Part shown: piece by piece, positions 1-5,495 of the stretch
How positions within the stretch are numbered: position 1 is the first letter of the stretch
Layout of the letters: every line of letters starts with the position of its first letter
NCBI GenBank assembly: GCA_003231035.1
Contig: QIHU01000344.1
Coordinates: 1 to 5,495 of the forward strand
Origin: Acidobacteriota bacterium
Lineage (GTDB): Bacteria > Acidobacteriota > Thermoanaerobaculia > Multivoradales > SZUA-115
DNA length: 5,495 bases
Reading direction: 5' to 3'
Notes under the pieces: model-generated
The model's database searches: none
What the model was told of the DNA's origin: nothing
What the model saw: the letters and a program-made list of their open reading frames with translations, nothing else
Made by a program: the position numbers and the translations under genes

Positions 1-1
1 T

Positions 2-142
2 TATCATGAACATATCATCCGCAACGAAGAATCCCTGAACCGCATCCGGCAATACATCCTCGATAACCCGGCGCGGTGGATTTTCGACCGGGAGAATCCA
101 TCGGCAACCACCCCGGAACCGGAGAACGCATGGAAAACATGA
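2..142 (+). CDS. REP-associated tyrosine transposase (Y1/IS200-like), C-terminal tail, 5' end outside window
   Basis: This frame is open from the window edge and ends at TGA 140-142, giving 46 residues. It begins YHEHIIRNEESLNRIRQYI and continues with LDNPARWIFDRENP. That block (an H-x-H-I-IRNEESL helix, then R-x-YI-x-x-NP-x-x-W) is the familiar end of REP-associated tyrosine transposases (RAYT, Y1_Tnp fold). These single-strand DNA transposases cut and rejoin through one catalytic tyrosine and act on REP palindromes. The HUH motif and most of the fold lie to the left of the window, so I cannot tell whether the gene is intact. The tail after the conserved block (about residues 34-46) is low in complexity, as is common in the family. 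The stop overlaps an ATG at 139. A RAYT normally has REP-type hairpins nearby, and the hairpin at 363-392 is the best candidate here. The family call rests on recalled motif resemblance, not a search. Confidence 0.75.
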   Translation, partial: YHEHIIRNEESLNRIRQYILDNPARWIFDRENPSATTPEPENAWKT

Positions 143-309
143 GCGAATCGGTCGTCGAAGAGGCCGTCCGGGCCATGCTGATCGAACATGCACCCGACGA
201 TGCGCGCCCCGCCGCTTGCGCCGCGGTGCTTGCTATGCCTGGTAGCACCAAACGTCGTCCTTGCCGCACTGCCTCTCAATTTCAAGTTATTGTCAAAAGT
301 GGTGTTTGA
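139..309 (+). CDS. Doubtful small ORF overlapping the transposase stop
   Basis: This is a 56-codon frame starting with ATG 139-141, which overlaps the transposase stop (ATGA, 139-142), and ending at TGA 307-309. An in-frame ATG at 130 is an alternative start. The first half (MSESVVEEAVRAMLIEH and on) is acidic and could form a helix. The second half is rich in Arg, Ser, Ala and Cys and looks like non-coding DNA read in frame. I recognise no family. There is no clear Shine-Dalgarno before 139 other than purine-rich ACCGGAGAACG at 118-128, which suits the ATG at 130 only moderately. For the gene: the ATGA junction, which would allow coupled translation. Against it: loss of protein-like character after about residue 32, and its position in an apparently decayed region. 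It may be a decayed 3' extension or a chance frame. Confidence 0.2.
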   Translation: MSESVVEEAVRAMLIEHAPDDARPAACAAVLAMPGSTKRRPCRTASQFQVIVKSGV

Positions 310-318
310 CCAGTTGAA
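281..318. repeat. Composite A+T-rich inverted repeat
   Basis: Two nested arm pairs are visible. GTCAAA (292-297) pairs with TTTGAC (305-310) around a 7-base spacer. Outside it, TTCAA (281-285) pairs with TTGAA (314-318). The internal gaps are unequal (6 and 3 bases), so the full structure would be an imperfect hairpin. It overlaps the stop of the doubtful 139-309 frame. There is no T-run on either side, so it is not a standard intrinsic terminator. It could be an operator, an old transposon end or chance. Confidence 0.3.
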
Positions 319-362
319 TCAAGCGGCGGCCTGATCGAGGGTCGTTCGATACTTCCATCTTC

Positions 363-392
363 TCAGGGAAGGGGCCGGAAGGCCCCTCCTGA
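363..392. repeat. Strong bulged hairpin, REP-like, with GGAA loop
   Basis: The upper stem is AGGGGCC (370-376) paired with GGCCCCT (381-387), closing a GGAA loop (377-380) of the stable GNRA type. The lower stem is TCAGG (363-367) paired with CCTGA (388-392), separated on the left side only by a two-base GA bulge (368-369). That makes 12 paired bases with one asymmetric bulge. REP elements mobilised by RAYT transposases are typically imperfect GC-rich hairpins of this size, often with a GTAG or GGAG tetranucleotide at the foot. On the minus strand GGAG occurs at 389-386, at the base of this stem. The transposase tail about 220 bp away supports that reading. It could instead end transcription from the left, but no T-run follows. 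Confidence 0.5.
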
Positions 393-434
393 ACCGCTTT
401 CACCGCCGCCAAACCCTCCGCCCAACAGCCGAAA

Positions 435-575
435 TTATGGCGGATCTACCCACAAATTCTGCCGGAGAGCCCTCTTTTTAAATTCCATTTCAACTCCGTT
501 AATGCGCACCAAGTCCATGAGTTTTTGCAGCCGGGTAAAGTAGATCCCGGATTCCGGACAGTGGTTTAAGCTGTC
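435..575 (-). pseudogene. Possible minus-strand gene remnant, 46 residues between stops
   Basis: On the minus strand a TAG at 578-576 is followed by 46 sense codons and a TAA at 437-435. The product reads like a real protein: it includes GIYFTRLQKLMDLVRING, then EMEFKKRALRQNLW and a final VDPP. It has a balanced mix of hydrophobic and charged residues, unlike most chance frames in this G+C-rich DNA. The only in-frame ATG is at 518-516, leaving a 27-residue peptide. I do not recognise the family. It might be the surviving 3' end of a gene, for example part of an insertion sequence, cut off when the operon was acquired. It overlaps the putative operon leader, so the sequence may instead be regulatory. 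Confidence 0.2.
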
Positions 576-576
576 C
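547..576. promoter_or_regulatory. Two adjacent palindromes upstream of drmD, possible operator
   Basis: CCGGA-T-TCCGG (547-557) is a perfect 11-base palindrome. It shares two bases with the next element, GGACAG (556-561) and CTGTCC (571-576) around a 9-base spacer. The pair ends 31 bp before the GTG at 608. A weak sigma70-like hexamer pair overlaps the element: CGGACA (555-560) and TACAAG (577-582), 16 bp apart and 4 of 6 matches each. If that is the promoter, the palindromes could be bound by a repressor. This is inference from position and symmetry. A transposon-end origin is also possible. Confidence 0.3.
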
Positions 577-587
577 TACAAGAGTCT

Positions 588-611
588 GGGGCATAGGCAA
601 TGAGCGAGTGA
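588..611 (+). promoter_or_regulatory. Translation start region of drmD, with a three-codon overlapping mini-ORF
   Basis: The long frame opens only after TAA 536-538, and its first usable start is GTG 608-610. GGGG (588-591) is the only Shine-Dalgarno-like run. It lies 16 bases before that GTG, which is too far, but 8 bases before an ATG at 600-602, which is ideal. That ATG reads M-S-E and then stops at TGA 609-611, overlapping the GTG. So either ribosomes load at 600, stop and restart at 608, or a one-base deletion has separated an original ATG start at 600 from the gene. Confidence 0.5.
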
Positions 612-3600
612 CCATTGAAGTCACGATTCCGCGTGTAGGCCTGTTCGCTACGGTCCGAAACCGGCGTGGCATCATCTCGGCTGTAGAGCCGTTCGACGGG
701 GACTCGGGTCGTTTGCACCTCGTCCATCTCGAGTACAAAGACGACCAATTGCCCCACGAAGAACTCCTCTGGGAACTTGAGCCGCACAGCGGGCTACTTG
801 AGCCGGTCGCGCTGCCTAATGTCGCCGCCTCGGATCCCATGACCGGCGCGGACTTCGACGCCCTGCTTCGCGCCGCCCGCTGGACGGCAGCCAGACCGTA
901 CCTCGACCCCGACGGTGGCGGCCCGGTCGAGCACCTGCCGGTGTCGAGCCCCTTCCATGGAGCCGTGCAGGTCGAGGACTACCAGCTCGTCCCGCTCCTG
1001 AAAGCCTTGCGCATGCCGCGGGTCAATCTCCTGATCGCCGACGACGTCGGTCTGGGCAAGACCATCGAGGCGGGGCTGATTCTGAGCGAACTGCTCCTGC
1101 GCCGGCGCGTGCAGCGGGTCCTCATCCTCACGCCGGCCTCGCTGCGCCTGCAGTGGCGCGACGAGATGTGGGAGAAGTTCTCGCTGCCGTTCGACCTCGT
1201 GAATCGCGCCGAAACGCACCGGCTACGCAGGCGCCTGGGCATGGATACCAATCCGTGGCGCTCCTTCAGCCGGATCATCAGCTCCTACCACTACCTGCGG
1301 CAGGAAGACGTACTCGAACAGTTCTTGTCGGCCTGCCGCACGCCGGAAGGCTCTCCCCACCTCCCGTGGGACCTCCTGATCGTCGACGAGTGCCACAACC
1401 TGATGCCCTCCGCCTTCGGCGACGACAGCGATCTCTGCCGCATGTTGCGGCTCCTGGCTCCCCAGTTCGAACACCGGCTGTTCCTCAGCGCCACCCCCCA
1501 CAACGGCCACACTCGTTGTTTCACCGGGCTACTCGAGATTCTCGACCCAGTGCGTTTCAGCCAGACGAACGAGATCAAGCCGGCCGAGAAGGAGCGCATG
1601 CAGCAGGTTGTGATGCGACGGCTCAAGCGCGAGATCAACGCGCGGACGGATCCGCCAAAATTCTGCACCCGCAGACCGCCGTACCCCTTGCTGCTCGCGC
1701 TGTCTCCCGAAGAGGCGGCGCTCGGGACCGCGTTCAACGCCTTTCGCAAGGCGGTGAAGAAGCTCATCGCGCAGGGTGCACGCCGCCGCCGGCGCGCCGG
1801 AAGCTTCGCCGTCGAGGTGCTCGGCAAGCGCCTGCTCAGTTGCCCGACCGCCTTCGCCGAATCCTGGCGGCGTTGCAAGGAGGGACTCTGCGGAGCCGAG
1901 GCGGCGAGCGATACCGACCTGGCTGCCGCCGAACGCAGCGTGCAGCAGGACACCGGCGATGACCGGGAAACGCAAAAGCGCGAGGAGACCGCTGCGGGCG
2001 TGGTCGGCGCTTGGCTCCAGTCCGTGGCCGGGGATCTGGGGGAGGAGATCGCTGCCATCGACGCCGCCGTGGCCCGGCTCGGGTTCGACCTCGCGGGCAA
2101 TGATCTGGTCGGGCAGGATCCCACCCGGGACGCACGCCTCAAGGCGCTGATCGGCTTGATCGAAGGCCTGCTGCGCGACGCCCGGAACTGGAAGCACGAT
2201 GAGCGTCTGATCGTCTTCACCGAGTACAAGACGACCCTCGACTACCTCATCCGCCGCCTGTGGGAGCGCTACGAGGGCGAGCGCATCCTCACCCTCTTCG
2301 GCGGCATGGACGAGATGGAACGCGACCTCGTGAAGCGTGCCTTCAACGATCCGGCCCACAGTGTCCGGCTTCTGCTCGCCACCGACGCGGCGGCCGAGGG
2401 CCTGAACCTCCAGCATACCGCCCGCTATCTCCTGCACTACGACTGTCCCTGGAACCCCTCGAAGCTCGAGCAACGCAATGGCCGACTCGACCGCCACGGT
2501 CAAGCCCGCGACGTGACCGTCCACCATTTCGTGAGTAATCAGGACGACGACCTCAAGTTCCTCGCCCACGTGATCGCCAAGGCCGACGAGATTCGCGAGG
2601 ACCTGGGCTCCGCCAACGAGCTCTTCGACGAGGCGGCGCACCGGCGGCTGGTGCAAGGCGAGTCGCTTGAGACGGTGCAGCGCGACCTCGACCACCGAGT
2701 GGCGGCCGTACGCGGTCGGGCCGCCATCGAGGCGGACGACAGCGCCGGCACGGGCAGCGGCGAAAATGGGGTGGCGCACGACCTCGAGGCCCTCGCCGCC
2801 GAGCTGGACCTCGACGCCCGCGCCCTGCGCGACACCCTGGAAGCCGCCATGGCGATTCGGGGCGGCCGCCCCCAGCTCGACTGCGCCGAGGAGCAGAAGA
2901 TTTGCCGGGTAATGCACCCCGAACTCCCGGGCTGGAGCGAGGTGATCGACGACTCGCTGCGCGTGCCCAGCGGCAAGGACCGTCGCGGCCCCGTCGCGCG
3001 CATCGCCTTCGGACCGGAGCCTTTCCTGGAGGACGTGGGCGGGCGCAAGATATTCTCGCCCCGCCCGGACGTGCTACTCGTGCACCTCTCGCACCCGATG
3101 CTCCAGAAGGCGCTCTCCTCACTCACCCGCCGGCGCTTCCCGGGCACGGACGACGAGGTGTCGCGCTGGTCCGTGCGGCTGGGCGGCGTTCCCGACGGCG
3201 CACAAGCCCTGGTTCTGCTCTCGGTCGAGGAGCTGGCGGTCAACGACTTGCGCGAGTCCTTCCACCACTGGGTGCGGACCCTGGCCTTCCCGGTGCGGGG
3301 CGACCGCCTGGGGGAGGCGCTGGCCCACCGCCCGGCGCTGGAGCTGCGCGGCGCGCTCCCCACCGACGACCCGACCCACCGTGAGCGCGCCCGGGATCTC
3401 CTTGCCGACATCGAGCCCGACCTCCAGCGCTTCTTGCGAAGCCACGCAGCGCAGCTCACCGCGGACCTCCGCGCTCAGCTCCATCTCGACGGTGAGCGGG
3501 CCCGCAAACAGGAGGACGAGCGCTACCGCAGCCGCCACGGCGAGATCTCCAGCCTCATCGCCGAGAACACCCTGGGCAAGCTGGAGCGCGAGATCGGGAA

Positions 3601-3862
3601 ACTCGAGGTCGAGCGCGCCCAGGGCCAGCTCTTCGAAGAAGCGGAGACTCTCGAAAGGATCGCTCGCTCCATCGAGGAAAAAAGAGGGGAGATCGCCCGC
3701 CGCACGCGCCACTACGAAGAGGTGCGCGAGCAACTCGACCAGGAACGGAAACGGATTCTCAAGTACCTGCTTCCCAAGCGCCACGCGATGTCGGGCGGGG
3801 CGCAGGTCTTCCCCATCTGCATCGAGGTTCGCCTGCCCGAGGCCCGGGGCGGTGAGGCATGA
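608..3862 (+). CDS. drmD: SNF2/HepA-type DEAD-like helicase, DISARM class 1 DrmD
   Basis: This 1084-residue superfamily 2 ATPase/translocase would act on DNA in the cytoplasm as part of the DISARM phage-defence complex. The ATPase motifs are complete: Q-motif region DYQLVPLL (124-131, Gln126); Walker A DDVGLGKT (145-152, Lys151); motif Ia LTPASLRLQW (174-183); Walker B DECH (260-263); motif III LFLSATPHNG (291-300). After an inter-lobe region come motif IV LIVFTEY (534-540), motif V ATDAAAEGLNLQ (591-602) and motif VI EQRNGRLDRHGQ (621-632, arginine-finger candidates Arg626 and Arg629). The inter-lobe stretch of about 190 residues carries a basic patch, RRRRR at 392-396. Residues 640-950 match no domain I know. 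About 955-1050 is a highly charged coiled coil (KLEREIGKLEVERAQ). The length and layout fit DrmD, and the next gene overlaps by 4 bp and fits DrmMI. Alternatives are other defence SNF2 helicases, such as those of BREX variants or Dpd systems. The helicase call is near certain and the DrmD call is good. Confidence 0.85.
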   Translation: MTIEVTIPRVGLFATVRNRRGIISAVEPFDGDSGRLHLVHLEYKDDQLPHEELLWELEPHSGLLEPVALPNVAASDPMTGADFDALLRAARWTAARPYLDPDGGGPVEHLPVSSPFHGAVQVEDYQLVPLLKALRMPRVNLLIADDVGLGKTIEAGLILSELLLRRRVQRVLILTPASLRLQWRDEMWEKFSLPFDLVNRAETHRLRRRLGMDTNPWRSFSRIISSYHYLRQEDVLEQFLSACRTPEGSPHLPWDLLIVDECHNLMPSAFGDDSDLCRMLRLLAPQFEHRLFLSATPHNGHTRCFTGLLEILDPVRFSQTNEIKPAEKERMQQVVMRRLKREINARTDPPKFCTRRPPYPLLLALSPEEAALGTAFNAFRKAVKKLIAQGARRRRRAGSFAVEVLGKRLLSCPTAFAESWRRCKEGLCGAEAASDTDLAAAERSVQQDTGDDRETQKREETAAGVVGAWLQSVAGDLGEEIAAIDAAVARLGFDLAGNDLVGQDPTRDARLKALIGLIEGLLRDARNWKHDERLIVFTEYKTTLDYLIRRLWERYEGERILTLFGGMDEMERDLVKRAFNDPAHSVRLLLATDAAAEGLNLQHTARYLLHYDCPWNPSKLEQRNGRLDRHGQARDVTVHHFVSNQDDDLKFLAHVIAKADEIREDLGSANELFDEAAHRRLVQGESLETVQRDLDHRVAAVRGRAAIEADDSAGTGSGENGVAHDLEALAAELDLDARALRDTLEAAMAIRGGRPQLDCAEEQKICRVMHPELPGWSEVIDDSLRVPSGKDRRGPVARIAFGPEPFLEDVGGRKIFSPRPDVLLVHLSHPMLQKALSSLTRRRFPGTDDEVSRWSVRLGGVPDGAQALVLLSVEELAVNDLRESFHHWVRTLAFPVRGDRLGEALAHRPALELRGALPTDDPTHRERARDLLADIEPDLQRFLRSHAAQLTADLRAQLHLDGERARKQEDERYRSRHGEISSLIAENTLGKLEREIGKLEVERAQGQLFEEAETLERIARSIEEKRGEIARRTRHYEEVREQLDQERKRILKYLLPKRHAMSGGAQVFPICIEVRLPEARGGEA
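3846..3862 (+). promoter_or_regulatory. ATGA start-stop overlap and ribosome binding site of the methylase gene
   Basis: The helicase stop TGA (3860-3862) overlaps the methylase start ATG (3859-3861). Upstream within the helicase codons, GGGG (3846-3849) lies 9 bases from the ATG, and GGTGAGG (3851-3857) lies only one base away. The arrangement is typical of translational coupling, so the two proteins are probably made in a linked ratio from one mRNA. Confidence 0.75.
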
Positions 3863-5495
3863 AGAGCGCCGAACTTCAAGGCTGGGACCGCCTGCGCCAC
3901 GGAGGGCTGCTCCTCGACGCCCCACGCCTGCGCGAGGTAGCGGCGTTTGCGCCTGAGCCGCTCGCCGTCTTCTACGAGCGCGACCTGCGCAAGCGCGTCG
4001 CCGCGATCCTCGACGCCGGCGACGGCAAGTCTGCTGACATCTCCGCCTTCGTCTCCTTCGTGTTGCAACAGGTGTGCGGCTTTACAGAGTCTTCGGGCCG
4101 GTGGCAGCGCGGCCCCCAGGTCCCCGCCGAGTGGGGCCGCGTCGCTGTTACCGGCGAGACGGCCAAGCCCCGCCACCTCTGGCAGGGCCCGCGCGGCGGC
4201 TTGCTCCCGGTTTTCATCGACCGTGAGAAGCGCGTCGGCATCGGCCGCGGGCGCAAGGCCACGAGCCAGGTGCTCCAGTGGTTACGGGGTGGCAACGAAC
4301 AGCTCGCGCTCATCACCAACGCTCGCCAGTGGCGGCTGGTCTTCGCCGGGCTCGACTTCGACGCCTTTTGCGAGTGGGACCTCGACCTCTGGCTGGAAGA
4401 AGGCGCGTTGTCGCCGCAGGTCAGCGCCCTGCGCACCCTCCTGCAGCCCGCCCTGTGGTCCCCTAAAAAGGAAGGCGTCCCGGCGCCGCTTCTGCAATCG
4501 GTGCTCGACAGCCGCAAGGGTCAGGCCGAACTCTCCCAGGTGCTCGGCGAGCGGGTGCGCGAGGCGGTGGAGATCCTGGTCCGGGGCCACGGCGAGTCAC
4601 TGAAGGTTCAGTGCGCCGATGTCGCCCCTGAGGACATCTACCGCGCCGCGGTACGCGCGGTGATGCGCCTGGTGGTGGTGCTGTTCGCCGAGTCGCGCGA
4701 GCTTTTGCCGCGCGACAACACCCTCTATCACGACGCCTACGGGCTCGGCGGCCTGCTCGAAGATCTCGAAAAGACGGCGGCGCGCGGCGGCGCGCGCCTG
4801 GCCCGCTCGTGGAGCGCCTGGCCACGGGTCCTGGCGCTGTTCCGCTTGATCCACCAGGGTTCGCATCACCCGAGCCTGCCGGTCCCGGCCTATGGCGGCG
4901 AGCTTTTTGCCGCGGGCGACGTAGCGTCCCCCAACGGCCTCATCCGGGCACTTGCCGTGTTCGAGAACGCCTGCTTCGAGCACGAGGTTTTGCCCGACCG
5001 GGACGTCCACCAGATTCTCGATCGCTTGACCCGGACCAAGGTCAAGCTGCGCCAGGGTCGCGCCGGCACCTGGGTGCCCGCACCGGTGGACTTCTCCGAT
5101 CTGTCGAGCGAATACATCGGCATCCTTTATGAGGGCCTGCTCGACTTCGAACTCAAGACCGCACCCGCCGGCGACCCGGTGATCTTCCTCGCCGTGGGCG
5201 ACCAGCCGGCCCTGCCGCTCTCCCGCCTCGAAGCGATGGACGACCAGGCGCTCAAGGACCTGCTCGAGAAGATGAAGGTCACAAGCAGCGGCGACGAGGC
5301 GCACGCCGGGGAAGAAGAGCCGGGCGAGGAGGCGACTGAAGGCGACGAGGCGTCCGCCGAAGCGGCCATGGACGATGCAGCGTCCGCCGAGGACCAGCCC
5401 GAAGCGGATGGAGACGGAGAAGAGGAGGAGGAACCGGCGGAAGACGAACGCCACCTCACGCGCACCCGGGCCGAGACCTGGGCGCGCCGCGCCGT
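3859..5495 (+). CDS. drmMI: Large type IIG/PglX-like adenine methyltransferase, DISARM class 1 DrmMI, N-terminal half (3' end outside window)
   Basis: The frame is open for 545 codons to the window edge. The visible part matches the N-terminal architecture of large Eco57I/PglX-type N6-adenine methylases. Residues 114-134 (GLLPVFIDREKRVGIGR) and 135-171 (with ALITNARQWRLVFAGLDFD at 150-168) correspond to the nuclease-like segment and the 'LLTNGRQWRLY' block. A helical region has RLVVVLFAESRELLPRDNTL (270-289). DLSSEYIGILYEGLLDFEL (414-432) is the 'LG-x-YEGLL' block that precedes the methylase core. The S-adenosylmethionine-binding motif and the catalytic NPPY motif should lie beyond the edge and cannot be checked here. 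Residues 478-530 form a very acidic linker. DrmMI methylates host DNA so that it is spared. Following the helicase with a 4-bp overlap is the class 1 DISARM order. A BREX PglX-type enzyme or a solitary type IIG enzyme is the alternative. The start is fixed by the ATGA overlap. Confidence 0.8.
   Translation, partial: MKSAELQGWDRLRHGGLLLDAPRLREVAAFAPEPLAVFYERDLRKRVAAILDAGDGKSADISAFVSFVLQQVCGFTESSGRWQRGPQVPAEWGRVAVTGETAKPRHLWQGPRGGLLPVFIDREKRVGIGRGRKATSQVLQWLRGGNEQLALITNARQWRLVFAGLDFDAFCEWDLDLWLEEGALSPQVSALRTLLQPALWSPKKEGVPAPLLQSVLDSRKGQAELSQVLGERVREAVEILVRGHGESLKVQCADVAPEDIYRAAVRAVMRLVVVLFAESRELLPRDNTLYHDAYGLGGLLEDLEKTAARGGARLARSWSAWPRVLALFRLIHQGSHHPSLPVPAYGGELFAAGDVASPNGLIRALAVFENACFEHEVLPDRDVHQILDRLTRTKVKLRQGRAGTWVPAPVDFSDLSSEYIGILYEGLLDFELKTAPAGDPVIFLAVGDQPALPLSRLEAMDDQALKDLLEKMKVTSSGDEAHAGEEEPGEEATEGDEASAEAAMDDAASAEDQPEADGDGEEEEEPAEDERHLTRTRAETWARRA
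5290..5448 (+). other. Acidic low-complexity linker within the methylase gene
   Basis: Codons 478-530 encode 53 residues, of which 26 are Asp or Glu and none is Lys or Arg. The rest are mainly Ala, Gly, Ser and Pro. It includes a run of five Glu (521-525) and the repeated tetrapeptide ASAE (498-501 and 508-511), with GCGTCCGCCGA repeated in the DNA. It lies between the conserved YEGLLDFEL block and an Arg-rich segment (RTRAETWARRA) that continues past the edge. It is probably disordered. In-frame repeat expansion would explain it. Confidence 0.8.

Larger units (their letters stand above)
143..607. other. Gene-poor, palindrome-rich stretch between transposase tail and defence operon
   Basis: About 465 bp separate the transposase stop from the drmD start. 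Only the doubtful frame at 139-309 and a stop-bounded minus-strand frame at 435-575 show any coding character. Part of the stretch (roughly 280-325 and 470-530) is visibly richer in A+T than the flanking genes. It contains several inverted repeats, listed separately. I saw no tRNA, CRISPR repeat or complete insertion sequence. The right end must contain the leader, and probably the promoter, of the downstream operon, because that operon has no gene directly upstream on the same strand. Confidence 0.6.

Noticed and set aside
363..392. Reading the hairpin as an intrinsic terminator.
   Set aside because: No T-run follows on the plus strand (CCTGAACCGC) or on the minus strand, so a REP-type or structural role fits better.
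499..504. TTAATG with TTTTTA at 475-480 as a promoter for the operon.
   Set aside because: The -35 matches only 3 of 6 bases and the start would lie about 100 bp upstream. Too weak to list.
310..543. The plus frame stays open after TGA 307-309 up to TAG 541-543, hinting at one gene from 139 to 543 with a single nonsense codon.
   Set aside because: There is no start codon until about 502, the product is Pro/Arg/Ser-rich with no protein-like pattern, and it crosses the 363-392 hairpin.
1291..2229. Other long frames on both strands within the helicase gene, for example minus 1291-2229 and plus 1153-1962.
   Set aside because: They have low-complexity Arg/Ala/Ser/Pro-rich products and overlap the well-supported gene fully.
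1529..2917. A 462-codon open frame on the minus strand opposite the helicase gene.
   Set aside because: It is the antisense of a gene with strong G/C third positions, which suppresses stops in the opposite frame. Its product has no recognisable motif, whereas the plus strand carries every helicase motif.
4597..5454. A 285-codon minus-strand open frame opposite the methylase gene.
   Set aside because: The plus-strand frame is open through the whole interval and carries conserved methylase blocks. The antisense frame is a composition shadow.
1..5495. CRISPR arrays, tRNA or rRNA genes, and attachment-site direct repeats.
   Set aside because: No regularly spaced repeats, cloverleaf pattern or paired direct repeats were seen.

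Overview
The window is strongly G+C-rich, with a heavy preference for G/C at third codon positions. It suggests a high-GC bacterium, most likely a proteobacterium, because the fragment at the left edge belongs to a transposase family common there. No ribosomal or tRNA gene is present to fix the taxon. I read it as the left boundary of a defence island: a transposase tail, about 465 bp of gene-poor and palindrome-rich DNA, then the first two genes of a phage-defence operon.

Region 1 (1-142) is the C-terminal tail of a REP-associated tyrosine transposase (Y1/IS200-like), cut by the window edge. Region 2 (143-607) has no convincing gene. It holds a doubtful 56-codon frame (139-309), a composite A+T-rich inverted repeat (281-318), a strong bulged hairpin with a GGAA loop (363-392), a protein-like minus-strand remnant bounded by stops (435-575), and two adjacent palindromes (547-576) just before the operon. 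It looks like worn mobile-element DNA ending in the operon leader.

Region 3 (608-3862) is one intact 1084-codon gene for a SNF2/HepA-type helicase with all canonical ATPase motifs and a long C-terminal coiled coil. It best fits DrmD of class 1 DISARM. Its GTG start is unusual: a three-codon frame (ATG at 600) with the better-placed Shine-Dalgarno ends across it. Region 4 (3859-5495) starts on a 4-bp ATGA overlap and stays open to the window edge. It encodes the first 545 residues of a large type IIG/PglX-like adenine methyltransferase, best read as DrmMI. The catalytic methylase motifs lie beyond the window. An unusually acidic linker (26 D/E in 53 residues) lies just before the edge.

In class 1 DISARM, DrmD and DrmMI act with DrmA, DrmB and DrmC: methylation marks host DNA as self, and the helicase and nuclease-like parts restrict incoming phage DNA. 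Only the first two genes are visible, so the system assignment is an inference from protein architecture and gene order. It predicts drmA, drmB and drmC to the right. Nothing here proves a wholly new system. The oddities most worth a look are the drmD start, the acidic linker, the apparently degenerate nuclease-like N-terminus of the methylase, and the palindromic leader.
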